64,000 bases of DNA, taken from Swaminathania salitolerans (GTDB lineage Bacteria; Pseudomonadota; Alphaproteobacteria; Acetobacterales; Acetobacteraceae). Below the pieces are notes generated by a model. The model made no database searches. It was not told where the DNA came from and saw only the letters and a list, made by a program, of their open reading frames with translations. A program made the translations under genes and the position numbers. The first letter of the stretch is position 1. The number at the start of each line of letters is the position of its first letter. Positions 52,094 through 61,304 of the stretch are shown here, in pieces. The stretch spans positions 121,421 through 185,420 of the forward strand of contig NZ_BJVC01000006.1 of NCBI RefSeq assembly GCF_007988945.1, given 5' to 3'.

Positions 52094-54805
52094 ATGTCCG
52101 TGCTGCCACGCTTCCGTAAGGCACTTCTGGCCTCCAGCCTGCTTTTCACGCCCGTTCTCTCCTGCGTTCCCGCGCATGCCGCCGATGCGGCCCCTCCGGG
52201 AAAGACGATCGCGAAAACGGCCATGGAAAATGCCGTGCGTGAAACCCTGCCCAACGGACTTCAGGTGGTCGTCGTTCCCGACCGTCTCGCGCCGGTCGTC
52301 CAGACCCAGATCATCTATCGCGTCGGCTCGGCGTCTTCCCCGTCGGGCTTTCCCGGCACGGCGCATGCCCTCGAGCACATGATGTTCAACGGATCCAGGG
52401 CGCTCGATCGCGATCAGCTCTCGACCCTCAGCGCCCGTATCGGCAACGTCAACAACGCGTTCACGAACGAGGATACGACCCAGTTCTATTTCCAGGCCCC
52501 GTCTCACAATCTCGATCTGCTTCTCCGGATCGAGGCCGATCGCATGCGCAATATCACGCTGAGCGAACAGGACTGGACCCATGAACGCGGAGCGATCGAA
52601 CAGGAGGTCGCCCGCGACCTCTCCTCGCCCTATGAGCGTTTCACCATCGCCCTGAATCGCGCACTCTTTGCCGATACGCCTTATGAACACGATGCGCTCG
52701 GGACGCGCGAGTCCTTCGACAGGACGGATTCGAAGCTGCTGCGACAGTTCTACGATCACTGGTATCGTCCGAACAACGCGATCCTGCTGATCGTGGGAGA
52801 TGTCGATCCGGATGCCGTCCTGCAACAGGTCAGGACCCGGTTCGGCTCCATACCCTCCGCGCCGCTTCCTCCACGGCCGGTCGTCGATCCCGCTCCTGCC
52901 AAGCCACGCACCATCGCCATCGACAGCGATTATGCGACCGGCATTCTCAGCATTTCGTTCCGGATGCCCGGTGCGCGCAGCGCCGATTTCGCGGCGGCGC
53001 AGATCCTCTCCGACGTTCTGGCCAGCCAGCGCGGTGCGTTGTTCGCTCTCGTGCCCCAGGGCAAGGCACTGGCCACCGAATTCTCGTACAACGCAAAGAG
53101 CCAGGCCGGTATCGGCAATGCGCTCGCGGCGTTTCCGAAAGGGCAGGATCCCGAGGCCCTGCTGAACGAGGTGAGACAGGTTCTGGCAACGATACGCAGC
53201 AAGGGCGTTCCGGCCGAACTGGTCGAGGCGGCAAAACGCGCTGAAATCGCCGGGCTCGAATTCGATGCGAACGGCATAACGGCCCTGACGCAAAGCTGGG
53301 CCGACGCCCTGGCCTATAATGGCGTTTCCTCACCGTCGGATCTCGTCAAGGCCTATCGCGCCGTCACGGTCGAACAGGTCGATGCGCTCGCGTCACGACT
53401 GCTCGATCCGGCCCATGCCATTACGGGAATCCTGACGCCCTCGGGCAAAAAGGCGCCCGATATCAGCAGCGGCAAGGCCTCCGAAAGCCTCCTTCCGCCG
53501 CCGGACAAGGCCATTACCCTTCCGGACTGGGCCCGGTCCGCTCTGGCCGAACTCCCCACGCCGACGCCACTCGTCCAACCCACCCGCTTCGTCCTCCCGA
53601 ACGGTCTGACCTTGCTGGTCCAGCCCGAGCATGTCAGCCATACGATACGTCTCTACGGCACCATCCGGCACAACAATGATCTCCAGCAACCCAAAGGCAA
53701 GGAAGGGGTCGCCGGACTGACCAGCGGATTGTTCCTTTTCGGCAGCGAGACGCATGACCGGCTCGCTCTTGCCGCAGCGCTCGACTCCCTGGCATCGGAG
53801 GCCAGCGGCGGAATCTCTTTCTCTCTCGGCACCCTGACCGCCAATTTCGACAAGACCCTCGCGCTTCTGGCCGAGAACGAGCTTCATCCTGCCTTTCCGG
53901 AGAAAGCCTTCTCCGTCCTGAAACAACAGGCCATCGCGGCACAGGCCGGGGTCCTGCAATCTCCGGGATATCGTTTCCAGCGCGCCGTGACGAAGGCCCT
54001 CTCCCCGGCGGGCGACCCGACTTTGCGCGAAACCACGCCGCAATCGCTCTCCTCGATCACCCGCGCCGACGTTCAGGCCTATTACAAGGCCGTCTACAGG
54101 CCCGATCTCACGACGATCGTAGTGATCGGGGATATCACGCCCGAACGCGCCCGACAGGCCGTGCTCCACGCCTTCGGAGACTGGAAGGCCTCCGGCCCCA
54201 GACCTGCCGTCACCCTGCCCGCGCGCCCGCCAAGCCGTTCGTCGCGCGCCGTCATCGACGATCCCGGACGCGTGCAGGATGAAGTCTATCTTGCCGAGAC
54301 CGTGGATAGCGGTGTCAGGAATCCGGATCGCTATGCGCTCGAGCTGGGCAACCAGATCCTCGGCTCGGGCTTCTCCTCGCGCCTGCTGCAGGATCTGCGT
54401 GTCCGGACCGGCATGGTCTATACTGCCGGGAGCGATTTCGCATGGTCGGCCAACCGGGGCGCTTTCGTGATCACCTACGGTTCCGATCCCGACAAGGCGC
54501 TGAACGCGCGGCATGCGGCCTTGCGCAATCTCGTCACCATGCAGAAAACGCCGGTCTCGGATGAGGAGCTGGTCAACGCCAAGGCTGCCATACTCCGCTC
54601 CATGCCCATGGAACGGGCAAGTTTCGGCGGTATCGCCGGTCAGTACCTGTCGCTGGTCGATCTCGATCTGCCGCTTACCGAGCCCTATGAGCGCGCAAAG
54701 GCGGTCTATGCCATGACGTCCGCCCATGTGCAGAACGCCTTCGCAAAATGGCTGCGCCCGGATGAGATGGCGCAGATCGTCAGGGGACCGGCACCGACGA
54801 AATAG
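52094..54805 (+). CDS. Periplasmic M16 (insulinase-type) zinc peptidase, two-unit form
   Basis: The 903-residue product has a signal peptide (about 1-29) and two M16 units. The first has the inverted zinc motif His91-x2-Glu94-His95 in AHALEHMMF and the downstream ERGAIEQEVARD Glu. The second half (from about residue 500, TRFVLPNGLTLLVQPE, then VAGLTSGLFLFGSETH) lacks the motif and is structural. Such clamshell enzymes cut small peptides in the periplasm. The start at 52094 gives a good signal peptide. The gene is single; a GC hairpin without T run follows at 54811-54828. Confidence 0.95.
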   Translation: MSVLPRFRKALLASSLLFTPVLSCVPAHAADAAPPGKTIAKTAMENAVRETLPNGLQVVVVPDRLAPVVQTQIIYRVGSASSPSGFPGTAHALEHMMFNGSRALDRDQLSTLSARIGNVNNAFTNEDTTQFYFQAPSHNLDLLLRIEADRMRNITLSEQDWTHERGAIEQEVARDLSSPYERFTIALNRALFADTPYEHDALGTRESFDRTDSKLLRQFYDHWYRPNNAILLIVGDVDPDAVLQQVRTRFGSIPSAPLPPRPVVDPAPAKPRTIAIDSDYATGILSISFRMPGARSADFAAAQILSDVLASQRGALFALVPQGKALATEFSYNAKSQAGIGNALAAFPKGQDPEALLNEVRQVLATIRSKGVPAELVEAAKRAEIAGLEFDANGITALTQSWADALAYNGVSSPSDLVKAYRAVTVEQVDALASRLLDPAHAITGILTPSGKKAPDISSGKASESLLPPPDKAITLPDWARSALAELPTPTPLVQPTRFVLPNGLTLLVQPEHVSHTIRLYGTIRHNNDLQQPKGKEGVAGLTSGLFLFGSETHDRLALAAALDSLASEASGGISFSLGTLTANFDKTLALLAENELHPAFPEKAFSVLKQQAIAAQAGVLQSPGYRFQRAVTKALSPAGDPTLRETTPQSLSSITRADVQAYYKAVYRPDLTTIVVIGDITPERARQAVLHAFGDWKASGPRPAVTLPARPPSRSSRAVIDDPGRVQDEVYLAETVDSGVRNPDRYALELGNQILGSGFSSRLLQDLRVRTGMVYTAGSDFAWSANRGAFVITYGSDPDKALNARHAALRNLVTMQKTPVSDEELVNAKAAILRSMPMERASFGGIAGQYLSLVDLDLPLTEPYERAKAVYAMTSAHVQNAFAKWLRPDEMAQIVRGPAPTK

Positions 54806-54927
54806 GCAATCCGGTCCTCAGGGACCGGCATGACGCGGGAGGGAGGCATCGGAGCGCCCCCTTCCTCTCGCATTTCTTCCATCGCGCGATGCGCCTTCGT
54901 GATGGATAGGCTTGCAGTCCGGTCGGC

Positions 54928-55140
54928 TCAGAAACGGCCCGACTGCCTTATCGCTTCGGCTTCTTCCTCGAGATAGGCGGCGAGATCGCCTCCGGCAGCC
55001 GCAAGAAGACCCCGCTCGGGAATATCGTCCCGGGACGCCGCATCGAGACACAGCCGGGCCGCCTCGTCCCTGTCGGTCAGGGCGGCATAATGCGTCTCGA
55101 CCCAGCTATCGAGCCATTCCTCGATATCCTCCGCACGCAT
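54928..55140 (-). CDS. 70-residue acidic protein coupled to upp
   Basis: The product has many Glu/Asp and a helical pattern (EDIEEWLDSWVETHYAAL, then AAYLEEEAEAI) with no membrane segments. Its ATG lies two bases after the upp stop, so it depends on upp translation. Similar small proteins may exist in relatives, but I do not recognise the family. It could be a regulator or chaperone of the phosphoribosyltransferase; this is speculation. Confidence 0.65.
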   Translation of the reverse strand: MRAEDIEEWLDSWVETHYAALTDRDEAARLCLDAASRDDIPERGLLAAAGGDLAAYLEEEAEAIRQSGRF

Positions 55141-55142
55141 GT

Positions 55143-55790
55143 TCAGCGCGTCCCGAACAGACGATCGCCCGCATCGCCCAGACCGGGGCGGATATAGCCC
55201 TTCTCGTCCAGTCCGCGATCGATGGAGCAGGTGACGATCTGTACGTCGGGATGGCGCGCAGAGAGACACGCGACGCCCTCCGGTGCCGCGAGCAGACAGA
55301 CGAAGATAATGGTCCGGACGCCGCTTGCCTTGATGCGATCGATCGCCGCAGCGGCGCTGTGGCCGGTCGCAAGCATCGGATCGACGACGATGCAATCGCG
55401 TTCGGCGACATCGTCGGGGAGCTTCATGTAGTATTCGACCGCCTCGAGCGTGTCGTGATCCCGGTAGAGACCGACATGACCGACACGTGCCGCAGGAACG
55501 AGGTCGAGCATCCCGTCCAGAATCCCGTTCCCCGCACGCAGGATCGAAACGAAACACAGTTTCTTGCCCGAAAGCTGACGCCCCTCCATACGCTCCAGGG
55601 GCGTCTCGATCCCGACCGGCTCGGTGCTGAGGGAGCGCGTCGCCTCATAGCACATGAGCAGGCTCAGCTCGCGGGTCAGGCGCCGGAACCCCGCTGTCGA
55701 GGTCGAGGCCTGACGCAACCGCGTCAGCTTGTGTTGCACGAGCGGATGATCGAGGACGATCGGAGGCAGGGGGGAAGCAGTCATGCCCAC
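55143..55790 (-). CDS. upp: Uracil phosphoribosyltransferase
   Basis: Upp converts uracil and PRPP to UMP in pyrimidine salvage. The 215-residue product has the expected [19 protein letters not shown] region and the PRPP loop [44 protein letters not shown] at the C-terminus is diagnostic, printed here only as blocks CSIDRGLDE and GLGDAGDR. A start at Met3 is possible. It is followed by a coupled 70-residue acidic gene. Confidence 0.97.
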   Translation of the reverse strand: MGMTASPLPPIVLDHPLVQHKLTRLRQASTSTAGFRRLTRELSLLMCYEATRSLSTEPVGIETPLERMEGRQLSGKKLCFVSILRAGNGILDGMLDLVPAARVGHVGLYRDHDTLEAVEYYMKLPDDVAERDCIVVDPMLATGHSAAAAIDRIKASGVRTIIFVCLLAAPEGVACLSARHPDVQIVTCSIDRGLDEKGYIRPGLGDAGDRLFGTR

Positions 55791-55816
55791 ACCTTAGCCG
55801 GGATTGCCGGGGGCTG

Positions 55817-56203
55817 TCAGCTCGGTTCGAAGCGCAATGCAACGCCGTTCATGCAGAAACGCAATCCGGTGGGCGGCGGCCCGTCCGGAAAGACATGCCC
55901 CAGATGGCCCTTGCACCCCGCACAATGGATCTCGATGCGGGTCATGCCGAGGCTCTTGTCGACCGTCGTTTCGGTCATGCCCTCACGAGGACGGAAGAAA
56001 GACGGCCACCCGCTGCCGCTCTCGTATTTCGCATCGGAATCGAAAAGCGGCGCGTCGCAGCCTGCGCAGTGATACACGCCCTCGCGCTTCTCGTCATTGA
56101 GCGGGCTCGATCCGGGACGTTCCGTTCCGTGTTCGCGCAGGACGCGATGCTGCTCGGGCGTGAGCGGCAGGCCGCAGGCCGGCATCGGGGTCGTATCGTC
56201 CAT
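55817..56203 (-). CDS. msrB: Peptide-methionine (R)-S-oxide reductase
   Basis: MsrB repairs the R form of methionine sulfoxide in proteins. The 128-residue product is of standard length. Zinc CxxC pairs are CAGCD and CAGCKG, the fold motif is [10 protein letters not shown], and the catalytic Cys lies in [10 protein letters not shown]. The start at 56203 follows GAGGAG; the open frame to 56326 crosses a GAAGA microsatellite and is not coding. Confidence 0.96.
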   Translation of the reverse strand: MDDTTPMPACGLPLTPEQHRVLREHGTERPGSSPLNDEKREGVYHCAGCDAPLFDSDAKYESGSGWPSFFRPREGMTETTVDKSLGMTRIEIHCAGCKGHLGHVFPDGPPPTGLRFCMNGVALRFEPS

Positions 56204-56275
56204 GACAGAATCTCCTCGCTTTTCTGAGCCAGAGATGGCCCCTGCCCGTCGGGGCTTCAAGCCGTCAAGCCGAGG

Positions 56276-56308
56276 AGAGAGAAGAGAAGAGAAGAGAAGA
56301 GAAGAGAG
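56276..56308. repeat. GAAGA pentanucleotide microsatellite upstream of msrB
   Basis: About six head-to-tail GAAGA units lie in the 158 bases between lemA and msrB, roughly 75 bases before the msrB start. As a simple repeat it is prone to slippage and could alter promoter spacing. Confidence 0.85.
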
Positions 56309-56361
56309 CGCATCGCGACACTCCACCCTGCCGCCATGCCCTGTCAGGCACGACCGCCGGG

Positions 56362-57069
56362 TCAGACATGATCCCCGGGCTGGTTTTCCCCCGGAGTGGC
56401 GGGCATTGCGGCGGGCATTGCGGCAGACTGGCGCCCCTGATCGAGACGATCGGCCGCCTTGCGGGCCAGATCGCGCGTGCGCAGCGCGGCGGTGTCACCC
56501 AGACGCCTGACGGTCTGTTTGAGGAGCGCGCCGTCATCGGTCTGGAACGAGAGCGGCGTCTCGAGTCCCTCCTCGTCGGTCTCGAAATAGGGGGCTGCGG
56601 GAAAGCCGAGCGCCTCGGCGACGAAAACGGTCGGGAAACTCGCCCGGGCGGTGTTATATCGCTCGACGGTCTGATTGTAGATCTCCCTCTTCGTCTGCAG
56701 CTCGCTCTCGACGGCCTGGAGCTGGTCCATCAGCTTTTCATAGGTCGTACTGGCCTTGAGATCGGGAAAGCTGGCCGCAATCGCCGCCACGCGGTTCAAG
56801 GCGGAATGCGTCTGGACGGCCATCGTCAGACCGTCGGTGAGACTGGTCATGTTTTCGGCAACGGTCAGATGGGTGAGCTTTTCGTGCTCGCCATATCCCT
56901 TGCACACATCGATGAGCTGATTGACCAGAGTAATGCGCTTGCGGAGCATCCCCATCAGATCGGAGCGCGCCCGCTTGACCCGTTCGGACGTCCGTCTGAG
57001 GTCGTTATAGGTCTTGATGGCGAAGGCGGCTGTGCCGACGAGCATCAATACCAGAAGAAAGAAGCTCAT
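56362..57069 (-). CDS. lemA: LemA family membrane protein
   Basis: LemA proteins have one N-terminal membrane helix (about residues 1-17) and a long helical bundle. The 235-residue product fits: [37 protein letters not shown] and the conserved SFPDLKAS and [12 protein letters not shown]. The role is unclear, perhaps membrane or stress related. The C-terminus has the repeat AAMPAAMPA and a Pro/Gly tail. It is divergent from gpmI. Confidence 0.93.
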   Translation of the reverse strand: MSFFLLVLMLVGTAAFAIKTYNDLRRTSERVKRARSDLMGMLRKRITLVNQLIDVCKGYGEHEKLTHLTVAENMTSLTDGLTMAVQTHSALNRVAAIAASFPDLKASTTYEKLMDQLQAVESELQTKREIYNQTVERYNTARASFPTVFVAEALGFPAAPYFETDEEGLETPLSFQTDDGALLKQTVRRLGDTAALRTRDLARKAADRLDQGRQSAAMPAAMPATPGENQPGDHV

Positions 57070-57397
57070 ATTTCCTTACCTTTATTTCTGTTTTTCGGAA
57101 TTATACTTCATTCTCTTCCATCTGGTGTTTCTTATTGTTTTCGTTTTCCCGCCTTCCTCACCCCACCCTCACCGATCGGGGCCGGGGCGCATCGGCGGCC
57201 ACCTTCTCCCGTCCCGTCATCCTCCGCCGCGTTCTTCACCCCATTTCCCGCCTCGTTCTCCTTCATCCGCGCATGCGCCGGCCCGCTCTTCGTCCTCACG
57301 CGCTTCTCAGCCGGAATCTGCCCGGAAATCCTCCATGTGCGGTTCGCATCCGCCTCGAAATACGGCATTGTGCCTTCATCATTGCTGGAGGCCTCTC
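57070..57397. other. Divergent promoter region of lemA and gpmI
   Basis: The first 60 bases next to lemA are clearly AT-rich (T-rich stretches around 57070-57130), which suits a promoter. The remainder is ordinary GC-rich DNA. I see no gene, repeat or terminator here. Confidence 0.5.
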
Positions 57398-58966
57398 ATG
57401 TCCGAATCTCCCCAGGGTGCACCGCGCCCCGTCATGCTCGTCATTCTCGACGGGTTCGGCGACAGCCCGAACCGGGAAGACAATGCCGTAGCGCTCGCCC
57501 GCACGCCGTCTTTCGACCGGCTGTGGAAGCAAGGACCCCATGCCTATCTCAGGACCTGCGGCGAAGATGTCGGTCTGCCCGAGGGGCAGATGGGCAACTC
57601 CGAAGTCGGGCATCTCAATATCGGCGCCGGACGCGTGGTGATGCAGGATCTCCCGCGCATCTCACGCGCCGCGCGCGACGGCTCCCTTGCCCGGAACCCC
57701 GCGCTCAACAGCTTCATCGACGCCCTGAAAAAAAGCGGCGGCACCTGTCATCTCATGGGTCTCGTCTCCCCGGGCGGCGTACACGCCCATCAGGATCATA
57801 TGGCCGCCCTTGCGAAGATCGTTGCGGCAGAGGGCATTCCGGTCGCCGTGCATGTCTTCTCGGACGGGCGCGACACCCCTCCCGATTCCGGAGACGGCTA
57901 TATCCGCACCCTCGCCTCCGCGCTGCCGCAGACCGCGACGATCGCGACGATCAGCGGGCGGTATTACGCGATGGATCGCGACAATCGCTGGGAGCGCGTC
58001 AGCCTGGCCTATAATGCGATCGTCTCGGGTGAGGGAGACCGTGCCGCGGACGCGCTCTCCGTGCTCCCCGATCATCAGGCCAGGGGCGTGACGGATGAGT
58101 TCGTCGTACCGACCGTGATCGGCCCCTATGCCGGGATGAAGGATGGCGATGGCATTCTCTCGACCAATTTCCGTGCAGACCGCATCCGCGAGTTGCTGGA
58201 CGCCATGCTCCTGCCCGGGTTCGAGGGGTTCAGCAGAACGAAGACCGTGCAATTCGCCTCGGTCTGTTCCATGTCGCTCTACAGCAAGACGCTTGCCCCC
58301 TATCTCGAGGTCATGTTCCCGAAGCAGTCGATGGACGATCTGCTCGGCGATGTCGTCTCGCGCGCCGGGCGCACGCAGCTCCGCATGGCGGAAACCGAGA
58401 AATATCCCCATGTGACCTATTTCCTCAATGGCGGCAGGGAAGCCGTTCTCGAGGGAGAGGAACGCATTCTGGTCCCGTCGCCGAAAGTGGCGACCTACGA
58501 CCTCCAGCCCGAAATGTCCGCTCCGGAACTGACCGACCGTGCGGTCGAAGCCATCGAAAGCGGCGCGTTCGACCTCATCGTTCTCAACTTCGCCAATCCT
58601 GACATGGTCGGTCATACCGGCGTGCTCGAGGCCGCGATCAAGGCCTGCGAGACGGTCGATACGGGCCTCGGGCGGATCGCCGATGCGATCGACCGCGCGG
58701 GAGGGGCGCTGGTCGTGACAGCCGATCACGGCAATTGCGAGACGATGCGCGACCCGGAAACGGGCGGCGCCCATACCGCGCACACGCTGAACCGCGTTCC
58801 CGTGATCGTGCACGGTGCAGGGGCCGGGCGCGGCATCCATGACGGACGCCTCGCCGATCTGGCCCCGACCCTCCTCGCCCTGATGGGCCTCGCCCAGCCC
58901 GAGGCCATGACCGGGCAATCGCTCCTCGACGCTGCGCCCGTCGGCGCCGAACCGGCTTACGCCTGA
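57398..58966 (+). CDS. gpmI: 2,3-bisphosphoglycerate-independent phosphoglycerate mutase
   Basis: GpmI interconverts 3- and 2-phosphoglycerate using two manganese ions. The 522-residue product has VILDGFGDS (Asp18), catalytic Ser68 in QMGNSEVGHLNIGAGR, HVFSDGRDTPP, ISGRYYAMDRD, FNFRADR-like STNFRADRIREL, NFANPDMVGHTG and VTADHGNCE. The start at 57398 follows a GGAG; the longer frame lacks conservation. envC follows after seven bases, as in many alphaproteobacteria. Confidence 0.97.
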   Translation: MSESPQGAPRPVMLVILDGFGDSPNREDNAVALARTPSFDRLWKQGPHAYLRTCGEDVGLPEGQMGNSEVGHLNIGAGRVVMQDLPRISRAARDGSLARNPALNSFIDALKKSGGTCHLMGLVSPGGVHAHQDHMAALAKIVAAEGIPVAVHVFSDGRDTPPDSGDGYIRTLASALPQTATIATISGRYYAMDRDNRWERVSLAYNAIVSGEGDRAADALSVLPDHQARGVTDEFVVPTVIGPYAGMKDGDGILSTNFRADRIRELLDAMLLPGFEGFSRTKTVQFASVCSMSLYSKTLAPYLEVMFPKQSMDDLLGDVVSRAGRTQLRMAETEKYPHVTYFLNGGREAVLEGEERILVPSPKVATYDLQPEMSAPELTDRAVEAIESGAFDLIVLNFANPDMVGHTGVLEAAIKACETVDTGLGRIADAIDRAGGALVVTADHGNCETMRDPETGGAHTAHTLNRVPVIVHGAGAGRGIHDGRLADLAPTLLALMGLAQPEAMTGQSLLDAAPVGAEPAYA

Positions 58967-58973
58967 TCCCTTC

Positions 58974-60257
58974 ATGCCGGTCAAGACTCCGACCCTGACC
59001 GGCATGATCCTGCTTGCCGGATGTCTGGCGATGCTGACACCGGAAACCGCCCGGGCACGGCACGAAGCCGTATCGGCGCATCATGGCAAGACGGCACATG
59101 TCTCCCGCAATGCCCTTGCGGCAGCCCGTCGGAAAAAGGCCGCTCTGGTCAAGCGGCGCGCTGCACAGAGCGCCGTCATCGCAGCCAGGAAAAAGACGCG
59201 GGACGAAGCCGCGAAGGACGCTGCGGCTTCGGCACAGAAAGCCCGTCATTTCTCGGCCCTGACCGAGCAGGCCGAAAGCGAGCTTTCCTCGACCGAGGCA
59301 CAGATCGCGCTCCTGACAGAGGACATTGCCGCCCTGACGGCTCGCCAGAAAGCGCAGGCCGAGGCACTCGCACGCGGCCGGGCGCGCCTGCAGGCTCTGC
59401 TTCCGGTCGCGGTACGTCTCTCCCGTTATCCGGGCACATCCTTCATCTCGCTTTCCGGTCAGGCCTCCGAGGCGGTGCAGGGGCTCAGCATCATCGCAGG
59501 GCTGGCGCGCGCCACTGCCCGACAGACCCGCGATCTCGCGGCGCAGCAAGTCCTGCTGGACAAGACGGCGCAGACCCTTGCCGAACGCAACGAGGCCCTC
59601 CAGGCTGCACGCGGCAAACTCGCGACATTGCGGGACCGCAATGCCCGACTGAGCCGCGAAGCCACCCGGGCGCAGGAGGAGGCTCAGGCGCGCGCCAGCG
59701 CCGCCCAGAGGGAAATCGCCTCCGCCACGGAGAAGGCGGGCAATCTGGAAGAAGCCATCGCGGCCATCGAGAAGACGCAGGCGGATATCCAGGCACGGCT
59801 CGCGCAGCAGGCCGAGGCGCTGGCCCGCAGGCATCAGGCCGAAAAGGCGAAGGATGTGAGCCGACAGGCCGAGAGCCTCGGCGCAGGAGACGGGGTATCG
59901 CGCGGCGGGGGGCAGGGTCCCGTTTCCGGCACCGTTCTGACCGGGTGGCACCAGCATACGGAAAGCGGCCCGGCCACGGGAATAACCTATACCGCCCATG
60001 CTTCGGCCATCGTCCGGGCTCCCTGCGCCGGTCAGATCGATTTCGCAGGGCCCTTCCGCAGTTTCGGGAACATGATCATTCTCGATTGCGGCCATCACTA
60101 CCGCTTCGTCCTGGCCGGATTCGGCAAGCTCTCGGCCAGCAGCGGTCAGCATGTCGGCAGGAAGGCGGTTCTCGGCGCCATGAGCGCCGAAGGCGGACGC
60201 CTTTTCGTACAGCTCCGCGCCGGAAGCAAAGCCGTCGATCCTCGGCCCTATCTCTAG
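58974..60257 (+). CDS. envC: Murein hydrolase activator EnvC-like protein
   Basis: The 427-residue product has a signal peptide (about 1-28), a long coiled coil (about 50-310, rich in Ala, Glu, Gln, Arg) and a C-terminal LytM-like domain (AHASAIVRAPCAGQIDFAGPF, then GNMIILDCGHHYRFVLAGF). The catalytic His/Asp set of active LytM peptidases is incomplete, as in EnvC, which switches on amidases during division. The AmiC-type amidase at 3733-4635 is a likely partner. It starts seven bases after gpmI. Its stop TAG is part of the CTAG duplicated by the IS element that follows. Confidence 0.9.
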   Translation: MPVKTPTLTGMILLAGCLAMLTPETARARHEAVSAHHGKTAHVSRNALAAARRKKAALVKRRAAQSAVIAARKKTRDEAAKDAAASAQKARHFSALTEQAESELSSTEAQIALLTEDIAALTARQKAQAEALARGRARLQALLPVAVRLSRYPGTSFISLSGQASEAVQGLSIIAGLARATARQTRDLAAQQVLLDKTAQTLAERNEALQAARGKLATLRDRNARLSREATRAQEEAQARASAAQREIASATEKAGNLEEAIAAIEKTQADIQARLAQQAEALARRHQAEKAKDVSRQAESLGAGDGVSRGGGQGPVSGTVLTGWHQHTESGPATGITYTAHASAIVRAPCAGQIDFAGPFRSFGNMIILDCGHHYRFVLAGFGKLSASSGQHVGRKAVLGAMSAEGGRLFVQLRAGSKAVDPRPYL

Positions 60258-60318
60258 GCTCAGGACCCTTTACGAGACTGGGATGATGTGATTCGACGGT
60301 CAACGGAAGGAGAACCCG

Positions 60319-61076
60319 ATGTCTGATCTGCCGATGCTGCCTGTGAGCAAGATGCGCGCGTTACGGCCATATTTTCCGAAAACGCGCGGCCTGAAACGCG
60401 TAGATGATCGCCGCGTGCTGAGCGGCATCGTCTACGTGATCCGGCATGGCTTGCAATGGAAGGACGCGCCGTCGGGCTACGGTCCGCATAAGACGCTGTA
60501 TAATCGCTTCATCCGTTGGAGCCGTCTTGGCGTATTTGCCCGGATCTTTTCCGCCCTGACGGGTAATGCTGGCGTTCCGGAGGAGTTGATGATCGACAGC
60601 ACACATCTGAAGGCGCATCGCACTGCCGCAAGTCTGCTCAAAAAGGGGGTGCTGCGCGTCGGATCGGACGCACAAGAGGCGGCCTGAACTCGAAACTGCA
60701 CGCCGTCTGCGACGGGCATGGCCGTCCAGTGGCGATGCTGCTCACCGAAGGTCAGATGAGTGACCACAAGGGCGCAGCCCTGCTGCTGCCACGCTTGCCC
60801 TCCGCTCGCCACCTGGTCGGCGATCGCGGTTACGACAGCAATTGTTTCCGGCGCAATCTGACCGAAAGAGGCATCGAGCCATGCATCCCGCCCACGAAGA
60901 GCCGGAAAGTGCCGATCCCGCACGACAAGTCCCGATATCGCCGGCGGCACAAGGTCGAGAACATGTTCGGCCGCCTCAAGGACTGGCGCCGCATTGCCAC
61001 GCGCTACGACCGCTGCGCCCACACCTTCTTCTCGGCAATCTGCCTCGCCGCAACAGTCATCTACTGGACGCCGTAA
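60319..61076 (+). CDS. IS5-family transposase made by -1 programmed frameshift (orfA + orfB)
   Basis: orfA (60319-60687, 122 residues) begins MSDLPMLPVSKMRALRP and holds the first catalytic Asp93 in MIDSTHLKAHR. orfB carries the second Asp (LVGDRGYDSN) and the Glu (HKVENMFGRLKDWRR), completing the DDE set. orfB has no good start of its own: the conserved RRIGRTRGGLNSKLHAVCDG lies upstream of its first ATG (60729) in the -1 frame. The heptamer A_AAG_GGG at 60642-60648 is a standard slippery site, and shifting there joins the two parts at exactly the right place. The full product would be about 252 residues. Confidence 0.88.
60642..60648 (+). other. Slippery heptamer A_AAG_GGG for -1 frameshift
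   Basis: The heptamer is in phase with orfA and is followed by GGTGCTGCGCGTC. Slipping back one base gives AAA GGG and continues into orfB. It lies 37 bases before the orfA stop. Confidence 0.8.
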
Positions 61077-61304
61077 TGAGTCCTGAGCCTAGGCTTCGTC
61101 TCCCGGATCGCCGGGATACGGGGCCGCGGGGCGATGCCCCGGCACGATCGCGTCGCGCACGACTCTGCGTTCCTTCGACAGAGCGCGAGAAGCCCGCTAT
61201 AGCTTTCTCTTCTCGTGCGGTCCCGGAAAGCCTCGGCGCCTTCCCGGTTCATCGCGAAACGCATAACAGGATCGGCTCCGCGCCGGTTTCAGGGGAAGAA
61301 TTGC

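Larger units (their letters stand above)
60258..61088 (+). mobile_element. IS5-family insertion sequence, 831 bp, intact
   Basis: The element starts GCTCAGGAC at 60258 and ends with its inverse GTCCTGAGC at 61088; the ends agree at 15 of 17 positions. It is flanked by CTAG at 60254-60257 and again at 61089-61092, which reads as a target duplication. It carries orfA (60319-60687) and orfB, joined by a -1 frameshift. Length and frame layout fit the IS427/IS1031-like part of the IS5 family. Both ends and the frames are intact, so it may still be active. It splits envC from ctpA. Confidence 0.92.

Noticed and set aside
51484..52119. A frame reading Ala-Ala-Pro-Asp-Arg repeats across the tandem tract
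   Set aside because: It overlaps the end of the ABC membrane gene in another phase and lacks a ribosome site; the repeats come from the DNA tract.
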